DNA of 64,000 nt from Paracoccus lichenicola (GTDB lineage: Bacteria; Pseudomonadota; Alphaproteobacteria; Rhodobacterales; Rhodobacteraceae), in NCBI RefSeq assembly GCF_009708075.1, contig NZ_WMBT01000004.1, positions 124,001 to 188,000 of the forward strand, given 5' to 3'. Below the pieces are notes generated by a model. It saw only the letters and a list, made by a program, of their open reading frames with translations, was not told the DNA's origin and did no database searches. The position numbers and the translations under genes are program-made. Below, piece by piece: positions 1-9,626 of the stretch (its first letter is position 1; each line of letters opens with the position of its first letter).

Positions 1-199
1 GGCCTGCCAGCAGTTCCTCGGTAAAGGGGGCATTGCGAAAGCCGTCGCCCGTGCCGTCAAGGCCGACCACCAGGCCATAGCCGACAAGATCGTTGCCCCG
101 CACCCCGTCGAATTCCGCCAGGTCCTTGACGCGGACAGGCGCGGCCGCGGCAGCAAGCGGCAGCAAGGCCACGAGGATGATCACGAGAAGCCGCCGCAT
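1..199 (-). CDS. flgI: Flagellar P-ring protein FlgI, N-terminal part (runs off left edge)
   Basis: The first 66 codons are present. They encode a signal peptide (Met-Arg-Arg followed by a Leu/Ile/Val/Ala-rich stretch ending in a run of Ala) and then the conserved start of mature FlgI, with [19 protein letters not shown] followed by [10 protein letters not shown]. FlgI is exported to the periplasm and builds the P ring around the flagellar rod. The ATG overlaps the stop of flgL as TGATG, so the two are probably translationally coupled as the last visible genes of a leftward flagellar operon. The remaining ~300 residues lie beyond the window. The identification from the conserved N-terminus is firm. 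Confidence 0.93.
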   Translation of the reverse strand, partial: MRRLLVIILVALLPLAAAAAPVRVKDLAEFDGVRGNDLVGYGLVVGLDGTGDGFRNAPFTEELLAG

Positions 200-1203
200 C
201 AGATGTAATCCGCCAGCTTCAGCTGCGACAGGCGGCCGATCACGGTGTAAAGCGTCTGCAGCTTGGTTTCGGCATCGCTGATCGCGGTCGAGGTGGCAAG
301 GGGATCGGCCTCGCGCAGGGTATTTCGCGCGGTTTGCAGCGTGGCGGCGGCCGCGTCTCCTTCGGTCTGTGCGCTGGCGATCACCTGCTGGGCATAGCCG
401 ATGCGGGACATCTCGGCGATCAGGGCGGGCGAATTGTCCAGCAGGGCCTTGCCCGCGCCTTGCAGCAATTCCTGCCCTTCCAGGGAATCCGAGGCCAGGA
501 TGCCCCGGTCGATCAGGGCTGCGGTCGCCAGGCCCTTCAGGCTGTCGCGGATCGCCGGCGACAAGGCGGTCGTCGTCAGGGCGACCGTCGTCTCCTCGCC
601 AATCGGCATCAGTTGGCCCCCTGCCCCGCCGCGATAAGCCATGTCAGCAAAACCGCCCGAGGGCGCGTCGAACCAGTCCGACACCGCCTGCGCCACATCC
701 TGGGCCGTCGTCAGGCCCGAAACCAGCGTCGTCAGTTCCGACAGGATCGCGTCGGCCGAGACCAGCGGGGCGGTATCGCTTGCCATGCCCGAGAACAGGA
801 ACCGCTGCCCGACCGAGCCGTTCAACTGCCCGATCACCGTCTGCAGGGTCGAGGCCGCCTCGGCCGAGCGGGCGGCGATCAGCCCGTCAGTGGGCGAGGC
901 CGGCTCCATATAAAGGCCCTGGCCCAGCTTTTCGGTCGCCGACCGAATGGCCGTCAGGGAGTCCTGCATTCCCTGGGCATGGGCCGCAGCCTCGGCGGCG
1001 CTGCTCTTGAACTGGGCCAGCATCGCCAGCCGCGCCTCGATCCCGGCCAGGTTCTGCGTGTTGCCGCCCAGCCTTGCACCCAGGTCGGCAACCTCGCCGC
1101 TGGAAAGCTCTGCGGTCAGGGTCGCCAGCGTGGTCTTGATCCGGGTGGAGGCCGACTGCATGGCAAAGGCCCGCGCCTGATCCCCGATGGATTGCACCGT
1201 CAT
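199..1203 (-). CDS. flgL: Flagellar hook-associated protein FlgL (HAP3)
   Basis: This is a 334-residue flagellin-like protein that forms the upper part of the hook-filament junction after export by the flagellar type III apparatus. The N-terminal helix region (about residues 1-60, with [20 protein letters not shown]) and the C-terminal helix ending in [10 protein letters not shown] are the paired coiled-coil segments of the flagellin/HAP3 fold. The middle is Ala/Ser-rich and poorly conserved. It lies 3 bases after flgK and overlaps flgI by one base, which fits the usual flgK-flgL-flgI order in Rhodobacteraceae. Sequence divergence from enteric FlgL is high, so the call rests on the ends of the protein and its position. 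Confidence 0.9.
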   Translation of the reverse strand: MTVQSIGDQARAFAMQSASTRIKTTLATLTAELSSGEVADLGARLGGNTQNLAGIEARLAMLAQFKSSAAEAAAHAQGMQDSLTAIRSATEKLGQGLYMEPASPTDGLIAARSAEAASTLQTVIGQLNGSVGQRFLFSGMASDTAPLVSADAILSELTTLVSGLTTAQDVAQAVSDWFDAPSGGFADMAYRGGAGGQLMPIGEETTVALTTTALSPAIRDSLKGLATAALIDRGILASDSLEGQELLQGAGKALLDNSPALIAEMSRIGYAQQVIASAQTEGDAAAATLQTARNTLREADPLATSTAISDAETKLQTLYTVIGRLSQLKLADYI

Positions 1204-1206
1204 CGT

Positions 1207-2661
1207 TCAAATCTCCAGTATCTGGTCCATCATGGTCTGGATGGCCTGGATCACCCGCGCATTGGCGGCATAGGCCTGTTCGTATTGCAGCAGCTTCTGC
1301 ATCTCGGCGTCGCTGTCCACGCCGTCGGCAGTCAGCCGGGTGGTGATGGTATCGGCCTGGCTGTTGCGGATCGCAGCCTCGGACTGCGCATTCACGCGCG
1401 CGGTGGCCATCTGCGATTCGACCGATGCGAGACGCGCGGCCAGCGTGGCCCTGCCGCTGAAGGCGGTTCCGGTTGCCGCGGCCGAGGCCTCGCTCAGCGC
1501 GCCGGACATGGCCACCAGCAACGTGGAATCGCCCACCGCCCCGGACGTGCTGGCGCCCAGGCCTGCGCGGATGCGCCAGGCCTCGCCCCCTTCGCTTTCC
1601 ACGACGGCATCGTTGACGCTGATCCGCCCCGCAAGCCCGGTCTTCTCCGCCGCACTGGCTCGTGCGCCGTCATCGGTGAAAAGCCCGGCCGATGCCGCGG
1701 TGATCGTGGGATCGACGGCCGGAGCCGCCAAGCGGTCGTGCAGGTCAAGCGCGAGGTCGTCCAGCAGGTTCTGCGCCTCGGGCGCCAGTTCGTCGCGGAT
1801 GGCGAAATTGGCGGCCAGCGAGCCGCCGGCGTAAAGCCGCATCTGCGACTGCGTCAGCTCCACGCCGTTCTGGGACAGCATCGACAGCCCCGACCCGGCG
1901 GTCCTGTCGGCCGTCACCTGCCCCGCGGCAGTAAAGGACAGTTCCGTCGGGGTGGTGCCATCCAGCAGCACGGCGCCTTCTGCCGTGAACAGGGCAACGG
2001 CGCCGGCGGCCCGCGTCACCTCCTGCACCGGGACGATCTTGGCGATCTCGCTGATGATGCCCTGGCGCTGGTCGTAAAGCGACGAGGGATCCGAGCCATC
2101 CGCCTCCAGGACCGCGATCTTGCGATTCAGATCCGCCACCTGCGCCAGCGCCGTGTTCAGCGTGGCGACATCGGTGGCGATGGCCTGGTCCGCGGCGGTG
2201 CGCGCCACCTGGACCTCGTCCGATATGGCATTCAGCCGGGTAGCCAGGGCGGTGGCCTTGTCCACCACCTGGGCCAGCCGGATCTCGTCATCCGGGCGGC
2301 TGGCCGCCGAGGTCAGGGCAGTCTGGAAATCGCTGAGCGCAGACCCCAAGCTGCCGGTATTGCCGGTGATCCCGATCGCGTCCTCGATGCTTGTCGCGAA
2401 ATCCAGGCGCGTGGCGGCGTCCGCCCGCGCAGCCTCGGCCAGGCGCGATTCGGACAGCACGCTGGCGTTGACGGAGCGCGTGACGCCATCGACCCGCACG
2501 CCCCCGGCATTGCCGCCCGCCGTCTGGGCGCTGACCACCAGATCCCGCCGCGCATAGCCGGGGGTCGAGGCGTTGGCCAGGTTGGCCGCGACCGCCTCGG
2601 TCCCCCGCGCGGTGGCGGTCAGGCCCGAGATGGCATTTCCAAGGGCGCGCGCGATGCTCAT
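1207..2661 (-). CDS. flgK: Flagellar hook-associated protein FlgK (HAP1)
   Basis: The 484-residue product is the hook-filament junction protein HAP1. The N-terminus contains the rod/hook family signature as LANASTPGYARRDLV (about residues 28-42), and the C-terminus ends with EQAYAANARVIQAIQTMMDQ, the conserved terminal helix. These ends polymerise on the hook, and the middle is variable. It sits between flgE (12-base gap) and flgL (3-base gap) on the same strand, so the genes are almost certainly co-transcribed. Length is shorter than the ~550 residues of enteric FlgK, as is common in this family of bacteria. Confidence 0.93.
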   Translation of the reverse strand: MSIARALGNAISGLTATARGTEAVAANLANASTPGYARRDLVVSAQTAGGNAGGVRVDGVTRSVNASVLSESRLAEAARADAATRLDFATSIEDAIGITGNTGSLGSALSDFQTALTSAASRPDDEIRLAQVVDKATALATRLNAISDEVQVARTAADQAIATDVATLNTALAQVADLNRKIAVLEADGSDPSSLYDQRQGIISEIAKIVPVQEVTRAAGAVALFTAEGAVLLDGTTPTELSFTAAGQVTADRTAGSGLSMLSQNGVELTQSQMRLYAGGSLAANFAIRDELAPEAQNLLDDLALDLHDRLAAPAVDPTITAASAGLFTDDGARASAAEKTGLAGRISVNDAVVESEGGEAWRIRAGLGASTSGAVGDSTLLVAMSGALSEASAAATGTAFSGRATLAARLASVESQMATARVNAQSEAAIRNSQADTITTRLTADGVDSDAEMQKLLQYEQAYAANARVIQAIQTMMDQILEI

Positions 2662-2673
2662 CCCACTTGTCCC

Positions 2674-3990
2674 TTACCGCTTGATGTTGGTGGTTTCCTG
2701 AAGCATCTCATCCACCGTCTGGATGATCTTCGCGTTGGACGAATAGGCCCGCTGCGTCTGGATCAGGTGGGTCAGTTCCTCGGCCACGTCGGTGGTCGAT
2801 TCCTCCAGCGCATAGCCCTGGACAGAACCCGTCGGCCCGTCGCCCGCGTCCCACAGGAAGAAGTTGCCCGAGGTGGACGAGATCGTGAAGGCCTGCGAAT
2901 CGACCGAGGTCAGGCCGTTCGGGTTGGGCACGTCCACCAGCGGGATCTGGTACAGCGTCTTGACGAAGCCCGTGTCATAGGTGGCCTGCAGGAAACCGTC
3001 CGCATCGACCTCGACCGTGGTCAGGTTGCCGACCGGGGATCCGTTCTTGGCGATGTTGGTGGCCGAGTAGCTGGTCGAAACCTGGCTCAGCCCGGTCGTG
3101 CCGCCCGGGGTGCCGATGACCAGGTCCATCGGCCCGCCCGCCACGGTCAGGCCGATCGCCCCGGTCACGGGGTCATAGGCGCCGCCGCTGAGCGTCGTCA
3201 CGCTGGCGATCCTGCCGCCATTGGCCTGACTTTCGTCAAAGGTGATCCGATAGCTTCCCACAAGGTTCGATGCCGGGTCCGAGGCGCTGTCGCGCACCTC
3301 CATCACCCAGGTGCAGGACATGCCCGTCGCGTCGGAGGTGTCGGGAATGAAGCTGATGTTCAGCGATTCCGACGTGCCGAGGTTGCCGTAATAGTCAACC
3401 TTCACGTCATAGGGATCGCCTAATGCATCCGGCAGCGTTTCCGTCGCTCTCAGGCGCACGCCCAGGGAAATCTCGGTCGTCGGATCGGCTGCGGTCTGAT
3501 AGGGGTTGATCCGGATGGGTTCCAGCCCCCCCATGCTGTCGCGCGACATCGTCGGGACCGTGCCGTCGGCCTGCGCGGGCCAGCCCATCAGGACCAGGCC
3601 CGATTCGGTCTTCAGATAGCCTTCCGCATCGGGGCGGAACGACCCTGTCCGCGTCATCATGAAGGGCAGGTCGGTATAGCCGTTGTCCAGATCCACCGCC
3701 GAGGTGACCGGCAGCATCCCCCGGCCCGACACGGCGATGTCCAGCGGATGCGTGGTGGTGGACAGCGCCCCGTCGTCCTCGATCAGCCGTTGCGTCGTGG
3801 CGGTCACGCCGCCCGCCGAATACAGCCCGGCGATGCGGTGCTGGTTCAGCACGAAGGAGTTGAAATCCGTCTCCATCCGCTTGTAGCCATAGGTGCCCGA
3901 GTTCGCGATGTTGTCGGAAATCGTTGCAAGACGGGTGGAATTGGCCGCCAGCCCCGAGACACCGGCGCTCATCGCGGAAGACATTGACAT
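2674..3990 (-). CDS. flgE: Flagellar hook protein FlgE
   Basis: The 438-residue product is the structural subunit of the hook. The N-terminal family signature is visible as LATISDNIANSGTYGYKRME, and the C-terminal helix ends with SSNAKIIQTVDEMLQETTN. The central region (GSFRPDAEGYLKTESGLVLMGWP) is the typical FlgE/F/G core. I start at the internal Met at 3990 (MSMSSAMSAG) because AGAAGG sits 7 bases upstream and the family aligns from here; an upstream in-frame Met at 4023 would add 11 residues without homology. It follows motB and precedes flgK in a leftward operon. Confidence 0.95.
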   Translation of the reverse strand: MSMSSAMSAGVSGLAANSTRLATISDNIANSGTYGYKRMETDFNSFVLNQHRIAGLYSAGGVTATTQRLIEDDGALSTTTHPLDIAVSGRGMLPVTSAVDLDNGYTDLPFMMTRTGSFRPDAEGYLKTESGLVLMGWPAQADGTVPTMSRDSMGGLEPIRINPYQTAADPTTEISLGVRLRATETLPDALGDPYDVKVDYYGNLGTSESLNISFIPDTSDATGMSCTWVMEVRDSASDPASNLVGSYRITFDESQANGGRIASVTTLSGGAYDPVTGAIGLTVAGGPMDLVIGTPGGTTGLSQVSTSYSATNIAKNGSPVGNLTTVEVDADGFLQATYDTGFVKTLYQIPLVDVPNPNGLTSVDSQAFTISSTSGNFFLWDAGDGPTGSVQGYALEESTTDVAEELTHLIQTQRAYSSNAKIIQTVDEMLQETTNIKR

Positions 3991-4060
3991 GGCATCACCT
4001 TCTTGTGGTTCGATCCCGATCATCCATGCCAGGGCTTAAGATTCGCCTAACCGCGCCCCC

Positions 4061-4798
4061 TCATCTGAGTAAAATCACCTCGATCCGGTTGTTGGCGGGA
4101 TCCATCGGGTTGGCCGTCTTGCCCTTGCGGTCGGCATAGCCGGTGACGCGCTGGATCCGCCGTTCGTCCAAGCGGGCTTCCTCCAGCAGGTTGCGCACGG
4201 CGTGCGCTCGGGCATCCGACAGCGCCCAGACCGGCGAGTTCACCAGCGTTTCGGGAAAGGCCCGGACATGGCCCGTGACCGCGATCTGGTTGCGGGTCTT
4301 GGCAATCACGCGCGCGACGATTCGCGTCAGTTCCCGCAGGACCGGCTGCGGCTGGCCGGTATCATCCACGAACAACGGCTGGTCGGTCAGGTCGCCCAGT
4401 TCGATCACCAGGCCTTCGTCCGTCATGCGGGTGACCACATGGCGCAACAGGTTGGTCAGCTGCTGCGATTCGCCCCCCGTGGCGCGGATCTGGCGCTCGA
4501 TCTCCTCGGCCACCTGCTCCAGGGGCGTTTCCGCAGGATCCTTGCCCTGCTTCTCGACCCCCTCGCCCGAGGCGCCGGGCGTGCGCACGATGGTCGGGTT
4601 GAAATAGTCGGCCAGCCCTTGCCGCTGCTGTTCGGTGGTGGCGTTCAGCAGCCACATCAGCAGGAAAAAGGCCATCATCGCGGTCACGAAATCCGCATAG
4701 GCCACCTTCCATGCCCCGCCATGGTGCCCCCCCTCTGCCGAGGCGGTCACCCGCTTGATCATGATCGTGGATCCCGCGGATCCCTTTTGCCTTGCCAT
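4061..4798 (-). CDS. motB: Flagellar motor stator protein MotB
   Basis: This 245-residue inner-membrane protein anchors the stator to peptidoglycan. After a basic N-terminus comes a single transmembrane helix, YADFVTAMMAFFLLMWLL (about residues 34-51), carrying the proton-conducting Asp right after Tyr-Ala. The C-terminal half is an OmpA-like peptidoglycan-binding domain, with VTGHVRAFPE and, near the end, NNRIEVILLR. It is the first gene of the leftward flagellar set, followed by flgE after 70 bases. motA is not in the window. The gene could also be named for a MotB-like paralogue, but the Asp-bearing helix supports a true stator subunit. Confidence 0.93.
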   Translation of the reverse strand: MARQKGSAGSTIMIKRVTASAEGGHHGGAWKVAYADFVTAMMAFFLLMWLLNATTEQQRQGLADYFNPTIVRTPGASGEGVEKQGKDPAETPLEQVAEEIERQIRATGGESQQLTNLLRHVVTRMTDEGLVIELGDLTDQPLFVDDTGQPQPVLRELTRIVARVIAKTRNQIAVTGHVRAFPETLVNSPVWALSDARAHAVRNLLEEARLDERRIQRVTGYADRKGKTANPMDPANNRIEVILLR

Positions 4799-4885
4799 TG
4801 CCCTACCGCCTTTGCATTCAGGGGGAATGTCGCGGGTGGCGGGGCAAAGAACAAGTTAACCCCTCAAATGCAAGGCATTATGGGT

Positions 4886-6334
4886 TCAGTCCGTGGCCCA
4901 ACCGCTGATGGCCTTGGACTCCATGAACTCCTCGAGTCCCATCACCCCGCCTTCTCGCGCCCGGCCCGACATCTTGACGCCGCCGAAGGCGGACCCCGCG
5001 CCGCGCGACTGGCCGTTCATCTCGACCATGCCCGATTGCAGGCGGCGGGCCACCCGGTTGCGCCGGGGACCGTCCTGGGACTGGACATAGTTGGTCAGGC
5101 CATAGGGCGTGTCGTTGGCGATGGCGATCGCCTCCTCCTCGGTGTCGAAGGGGATGATCGACAGGACCGGGCCAAAGATTTCCTGCTGGGCGATGGTCAT
5201 GTCGTTGCCGACATCGGCGAATACCGTGGGGCGCACGAAATAGCCGCGGTTCACGCCCTCGGGCAGGCCGGGACCGCCCGCGACAAGGCGCGCGCCTTCG
5301 TCGATGCCCTTCTGGATCAGGCTCTGGATCCTGTCCCACTGCTGGCGGCTGACCACCGGCCCGATATGCCGGCCCGGCTGATGGGCGCTAGCGACGGGCG
5401 TTTCCTCGGCCACCTTGGCCGCCGTTTCCACCGCCTGGTCATAGACCGAGCGTTCGACCAGCATCCGGGTCGGCGCGTTGCAGGATTGGCCGCTGTTGTA
5501 AAAGCAATGCCGCGCGCCCCGCACCACCGCCTTGTCGTCGGCATCGGCAAAGACGATGTTGGCGCCCTTGCCGCCCAGTTCCAGCACCACCTTCTTCAGC
5601 GTGTCCGCCGCGGCCTTGGTGATGGCGATGCCCGCCCGGGTGGATCCGGTGAAGCTGATCATGTCCACGTCGCGATGCGTGGACAGTTGCGTGCCCACCC
5701 CCGGCCCGTCGCCGTTCACCAGGTTGAAGACGCCGGGGGGCAGGCCCGCCTCGTCCACGATCTCGGCGAACAGCATCGAGGACAAGGGCGCGATCTCGGA
5801 CGGCTTCAGCACGCAGGTGTCGCCCGCCAGGATCGCCGGGATGACCTTCAGCGTGACCTGGTTCATGGGCCAGTTCCAGGGCGTGATCAGGCCCACGACG
5901 CCCACCGGCTCCCACGCGACCATCGAGGTGGGGGCGTGATCGCCCAGCGGGCGGATGAACCGGAAATCCTTGAATACGTTGATGAAATTCTGGGTATGAT
6001 AGGTGCCGGCTGCGACCTGGTCGTCCAGCGACATGTCCTGGGGCGCGCCCATCTCGTGGCTGATCGCCCAGGCCATCTCCTCGGCCCGGCGCTGGTAGAT
6101 GTCGAGAATCTTCTGCACATAGGCCAGCCGCTCGGCCGGTTCCGTCCGCGACCAGGATGCGAAGGCCGCCTTGGCTGCCGCCACCGCGCGGTCGGTGTCG
6201 GCCCCGTCGCCCAGGCTGATGACTGCCAGCGCCTCCTCGGTCGAGGGGTCGATCACCTCGAGGTCGCTGGCCCGCGCGGGATCCACCCATGCCCCGTCGA
6301 TATAGAACTTGCGCTTGTCCAAAAGCCCGGTCAT
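4886..6334 (-). CDS. NAD(P)-dependent aldehyde dehydrogenase
   Basis: The 482-residue product has the full ALDH superfamily architecture: Rossmann segment with TPWNWP and LKPSEIAPLSS, nucleotide loop FTGSTRAG, catalytic Glu in VLELGGKGANIVFADAD, and catalytic Cys in NSGQSCNAPTRM. It oxidises an aldehyde to its acid in the cytoplasm; the substrate cannot be read from sequence. I start at 6334 (MTGLLDKRKFYIDGAW) because GGAGGG is 6 bases upstream; the frame stays open further upstream but has no homology. It is divergent from the peroxiredoxin gene, with 154 bases between the two starts, so both promoters lie there. Confidence 0.93.
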   Translation of the reverse strand: MTGLLDKRKFYIDGAWVDPARASDLEVIDPSTEEALAVISLGDGADTDRAVAAAKAAFASWSRTEPAERLAYVQKILDIYQRRAEEMAWAISHEMGAPQDMSLDDQVAAGTYHTQNFINVFKDFRFIRPLGDHAPTSMVAWEPVGVVGLITPWNWPMNQVTLKVIPAILAGDTCVLKPSEIAPLSSMLFAEIVDEAGLPPGVFNLVNGDGPGVGTQLSTHRDVDMISFTGSTRAGIAITKAAADTLKKVVLELGGKGANIVFADADDKAVVRGARHCFYNSGQSCNAPTRMLVERSVYDQAVETAAKVAEETPVASAHQPGRHIGPVVSRQQWDRIQSLIQKGIDEGARLVAGGPGLPEGVNRGYFVRPTVFADVGNDMTIAQQEIFGPVLSIIPFDTEEEAIAIANDTPYGLTNYVQSQDGPRRNRVARRLQSGMVEMNGQSRGAGSAFGGVKMSGRAREGGVMGLEEFMESKAISGWATD

Positions 6335-6488
6335 CGCGTTCCCTCCATCCATTTTCCTGCACAGGGTGAAGCGGCGGGCGGGCCTGTGCAAGCCTTGTAA
6401 ATCTCGACAAACGCCGTCGATAAACCTCTGGCGTTTCCGGTTGCTTGACCTATTCTGCCGGCGGCAACCCTCTGAAAGGACACGGCTC

Positions 6489-7145
6489 ATGTCCCTGCGC
6501 ATCAACGATGTCGCCCCCGATTTCACCGCCCCCTCGACCGAGGGAGAGATCCGCTTTCACGACTGGCTGGGCGACAGCTACGGCATCATCTTCAGCCATC
6601 CGCGCGACTTCACGCCGGTCTGCACGACCGAATTCGGCGCCGTCGCGCAACTGGTTCCGGAGTTCGAGAAACGCAACACCAAGGTGCTGGGCGTGTCGGT
6701 CGATTCGCTGGAGGATCACGGCAAATGGAAGCGCGACATCGAACAGGTGGCGGGCGTTCCGGCCGATTTCGCGATGATCGACGACCGCGACCTGACCGTG
6801 GCCAAGGCATACGACATGCTGCCCGCCGAATACTATCTGCCGGCCGAAGGCCGCACGCCCGCCCATTCGGCGACCGTGCGCAGCGTGTTCATCATCGGGC
6901 CTGACAAGAAGATCCGGCTGACCATGACCTATCCGATGTCCATCGGCCGCAACTTCGCGGAAATCCTGCGGGCGCTGGATGCGGTGCGCAAGACCGACGG
7001 CGTGCCGATCGCCACGCCCGCCAACTGGGTGCCGGGGCAGGACGTGATCGTGGCCCTGGCGCTGGACGACAAGGCGGCCGCCGAACGCTATGGCCCGCTG
7101 GACATCAAGCTGCCCTATCTGCGCTTTGCCAGGGATCCCGCCTGA
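6489..7145 (+). CDS. 1-Cys peroxiredoxin (Prx6 type)
   Basis: The 218-residue protein is an AhpC/TSA-family peroxidase. The peroxidatic Cys is in HPRDFTPVCTTE (about residue 45), and it is the only Cys in the protein, so it must use the 1-Cys mechanism with an external reductant. The C-terminal extension (RKTDGVPIATPANWVPGQD) is typical of the Prx6 subfamily and distinguishes it from shorter 2-Cys enzymes. A start at 6489 is preceded by GAAAGGA; the open frame upstream has no homology. Its stop is directly adjacent to that of the convergent glycosyltransferase gene: the junction is the palindrome TGATCA. Confidence 0.95.
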   Translation: MSLRINDVAPDFTAPSTEGEIRFHDWLGDSYGIIFSHPRDFTPVCTTEFGAVAQLVPEFEKRNTKVLGVSVDSLEDHGKWKRDIEQVAGVPADFAMIDDRDLTVAKAYDMLPAEYYLPAEGRTPAHSATVRSVFIIGPDKKIRLTMTYPMSIGRNFAEILRALDAVRKTDGVPIATPANWVPGQDVIVALALDDKAAAERYGPLDIKLPYLRFARDPA

Positions 7146-7943
7146 TCAGGAACCGGGGGCCGCAGCCTTGCCTGCGGCCTTCTGCCCGCGCGCCAGATCG
7201 CGCTTGTGCCGCCAGGCGATCAGCTTGTTGACGATCTGGCGGCGCTGCTTGATCAGCCCGTAAAGCGGATGCCGCCCCTTGGCCGATCGCTTGCCCTTGT
7301 TGTCTTCGATCAGGCTTTCCGCGCCGGTCGTCGTGACCAGGGGCGGCCAGACCGCCAGCCCCCGGTCGCTGCGGGTCAGCCAGTGCCGGAAGTGATTGTC
7401 CACGCCGCGCGTGATGCGGTCATGCGTGCGCACGAAGATGTCCGCCCCCTGCCGCGACCAGATCAGCGCGGTGGTCGTCATGGGAAAGTAATGGGCGCGG
7501 GTCAGGTCGTGGTGCCGCCCCGCGACATCGAACCCCATGACCGGGGTATAGATCTTGTGCTGGGGGGAACCGAGGTTGACCAGATCCCAGCCGTCATGCC
7601 GGTCCAGCCAGTCCAGAAGGATGCGCAGCCCCTCGGCAAAGCCGGGCTTCAGCTGCATGTCGTCCTCGAACACCAGGCCACGATCCGCGCCGCTGTCCAG
7701 AAAGCGCCGCGCGCAATCCAGATGGCTGAGATAGCAGCCGATCTCGCCCCCGCGCAGGGGGCGGCCCATATAGGCCATCGCCCCCGCGGGATCATAGCCG
7801 GGAAAGTCGTCCACCCGCAGCGCCCTGCCGTCAAAGGCCGGGACGCGTTCAAAGGGGATGCCCGCATCGTCCAGCTGCCGGGTGGCCGAACGCAGCCGGT
7901 CGTCCGAGCCATCCAGGTTGATCAGGTAAACGGGAAGCTGCAT
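7146..7943 (-). CDS. Glycosyltransferase family 25 (LPS/surface glycan biosynthesis)
   Basis: The 265-residue protein has GT25 hallmarks: the N-terminal strand LPVYLINLDGSDDR, the RVPAFDGR segment, the GEIGCYLSH motif (about residues 86-94) and the acidic VFEDD motif (about residues 109-113), which plays the DxD metal/nucleotide-sugar role. Family members transfer a sugar, often galactose or glucose, onto LPS or other surface glycans at the cytoplasmic face. The last ~50 residues are Lys/Arg-rich, consistent with peripheral membrane association. It is the last gene of a leftward group with a GT-like protein, an unknown and a broken GT25 paralogue, which suggests a small surface-glycan cluster. 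Confidence 0.88.
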   Translation of the reverse strand: MQLPVYLINLDGSDDRLRSATRQLDDAGIPFERVPAFDGRALRVDDFPGYDPAGAMAYMGRPLRGGEIGCYLSHLDCARRFLDSGADRGLVFEDDMQLKPGFAEGLRILLDWLDRHDGWDLVNLGSPQHKIYTPVMGFDVAGRHHDLTRAHYFPMTTTALIWSRQGADIFVRTHDRITRGVDNHFRHWLTRSDRGLAVWPPLVTTTGAESLIEDNKGKRSAKGRHPLYGLIKQRRQIVNKLIAWRHKRDLARGQKAAGKAAAPGS

Positions 7944-7970
7944 CCGACGCCCTCGCTTGAATCCGGCACG

Positions 7971-8726
7971 TCACGGCGCCCCGGCGCCATCGTCCCACCA
8001 GCCGGTGCGGTCGCGGTGGTGCAACGCGCGCAGCCGGGCAAAGGCCGTGTCGTTGACCTGCATCCGGTCATAGACCGCCTTGAGGATCATCCCCGCAGGT
8101 CCGGCGGCAAAGAACGGCTCCAGCCGCCAATACATGTTGCGCAGCGTGTCGTCCGTGCCGACGGTAAAGACCGAGGTTCCCTCGAACAGCGGGATCAGTT
8201 CGGTTTGCAACCGTTCGATCCGGTCAGGCATCGGCGCCAGCGACTCGCCCCCGTGGATGTAACGGTCGGATTCGCCGATCTTGACGGTATTGCCCAGCAA
8301 GGACGCCATCATCCCGATGGCGCGCGCCTGCGGGTCGGAACCGTGATCGGCAAAGGTATCCGCGGCCGAGATCAGCCACCGCAGGTTCAGGTGGCGGCAC
8401 AGGAACCCTGCCTCTTGCGTCCAAAGCGCCATGAACCGCGCCAGGGTTTCGGCCAGCCGCACCTCGCGCCGGATCAGGACGATCAGGCTGGCGTGGTGCA
8501 GAAGAAGCTCGGACTGGCCGGAAAACTCGGACCTCAGGTTCGCCAGATGCCGGTCCAGCGACTTGTCCGACCCGCGCGTCTGCACCGCCTCGCCCGCCGC
8601 GACGATGCGGTCGCGCATCGCGGCCAGATCGGGATCGGCGACAAGATGCCGCCGCGCCCCCCAGCGTTTGCGATGCTGGTTGAGCGAGAAGAACCGCTCG
8701 AACCGGGATTTCCGGCGCCTGACCAT
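7971..8726 (-). CDS. Unknown protein in glycosyltransferase cluster
   Basis: I do not recognise this 251-residue protein. It starts with a very basic segment (MVRRRKSRFERFF), is predicted mainly helical, has no signal peptide or clear membrane helix, and ends in an Asp/Trp-rich tail (GWWDDGAG). The start is 3 bases after the stop of the upstream glycosyltransferase gene, and the stop is 27 bases before the GT25 gene, so it is almost certainly in the same operon. Context suggests a role in making or decorating a surface glycan, but no catalytic motif is visible. The coding frame is convincing because codon third positions are strongly GC-rich. Confidence 0.75.
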   Translation of the reverse strand: MVRRRKSRFERFFSLNQHRKRWGARRHLVADPDLAAMRDRIVAAGEAVQTRGSDKSLDRHLANLRSEFSGQSELLLHHASLIVLIRREVRLAETLARFMALWTQEAGFLCRHLNLRWLISAADTFADHGSDPQARAIGMMASLLGNTVKIGESDRYIHGGESLAPMPDRIERLQTELIPLFEGTSVFTVGTDDTLRNMYWRLEPFFAAGPAGMILKAVYDRMQVNDTAFARLRALHHRDRTGWWDDGAGAP

Positions 8727-8729
8727 CCG

Positions 8730-9626
8730 CTAGGCCCGCCGCGCGATGATCGCGTCAAGCCGCGGATCGAAACCGAAGTCATACCCCGCAAGCGCGGCAC
8801 GATAGCCCGCGTCCAGATCGTCGGTGCCGATCTCGTCCTTGCGCCGGGCCGAGGCGTTCACATAGGCCTTGAGCTGGCGCGAGGCCTGCTTCTGGTCGAT
8901 GAAGGGCCGGATCTTGCGACCGAAGGGGTAATGAAGGATCCGGTCCCTCAGGTCGCGGACCTTCGGGCGGGGCGTCCGGGATATTCCGCCGTTCAGCCAT
9001 TGGCTTGCCAGACCCGTGTCGCGGGCGGTGCGGAACCAGGCCAGGCTGAACAGCACCTGGTCCCAGACATGCGGATGGTCGTCGCACAGCCGCACCCATT
9101 CGGCCAGCAGCTTGCCCACCGCCGGGGCCGTGTTCAGATGGATCAGATAGGAAATATCCTCCCACCCGTCGCGGCGGACGAAGGCCACGTCGAAGGGATT
9201 GCCCATCAGGAAGGTGGGCGGCCGCAGGATCGCGGCATCGGCGTCGATCCAGCAGATCGGACGGTCGCTGTCGTGCCAGGCCGTCTGGATCACCCGCGCC
9301 TTCAGGCCGGTGTTGGCGACCCATGACCCGCGAGAGGCCACAGGCTCGATCCGGTGCGGCAGGCCGTGGCGGTCCAGGGACACGCGCAGTTCGGCGGCAA
9401 GATCCTCGTAGGGGGTGCCGGTGGTGTAATAGGACACGAACAGCGGCGGATCGCCCTGCGGGGTTTCGTAAAGCGCGATTTCACCACGAAGATCGGCGGT
9501 GCAGGCCAGATCGACAGCCCCGGGGCGGCGCAGATGCGCGATGATCCGGCCCTGGGGATCGTCCAACGCCTCGGACAGCGGGCGGAAGGACAGGCCCGCC
9601 CCGGCGATGTAGTCTGAAGGAGTCAT
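8730..9626 (-). CDS. Probable nucleotide-diphospho-sugar glycosyltransferase (GT-A fold)
   Basis: The 298-residue product has the features of a GT-A enzyme: a beta-strand ending in an acidic motif, ICWIDADAAILRPP (DxD at about residues 128-130), preceded by FVSYYTTGTPYEDLA and by a conserved GSWVANTGLKARVI loop, and a later WDQVLFSLAWF helix typical of glycosyltransferases that take a lipid or protein-linked acceptor. It is likely cytoplasmic. The gene is second in the leftward cluster, 3 bases ahead of the unknown gene. The specific sugar and acceptor cannot be inferred. It could also belong to an uncharacterised DUF family with the same fold. Confidence 0.75.
   Translation of the reverse strand: MTPSDYIAGAGLSFRPLSEALDDPQGRIIAHLRRPGAVDLACTADLRGEIALYETPQGDPPLFVSYYTTGTPYEDLAAELRVSLDRHGLPHRIEPVASRGSWVANTGLKARVIQTAWHDSDRPICWIDADAAILRPPTFLMGNPFDVAFVRRDGWEDISYLIHLNTAPAVGKLLAEWVRLCDDHPHVWDQVLFSLAWFRTARDTGLASQWLNGGISRTPRPKVRDLRDRILHYPFGRKIRPFIDQKQASRQLKAYVNASARRKDEIGTDDLDAGYRAALAGYDFGFDPRLDAIIARRA

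Noticed and set aside
334..3423. A 1029-codon open frame on the plus strand over the flagellar genes
   Set aside because: It is antisense to flgL, flgK and flgE, whose families are certain; long open frames on the opposite strand are expected at this GC content.
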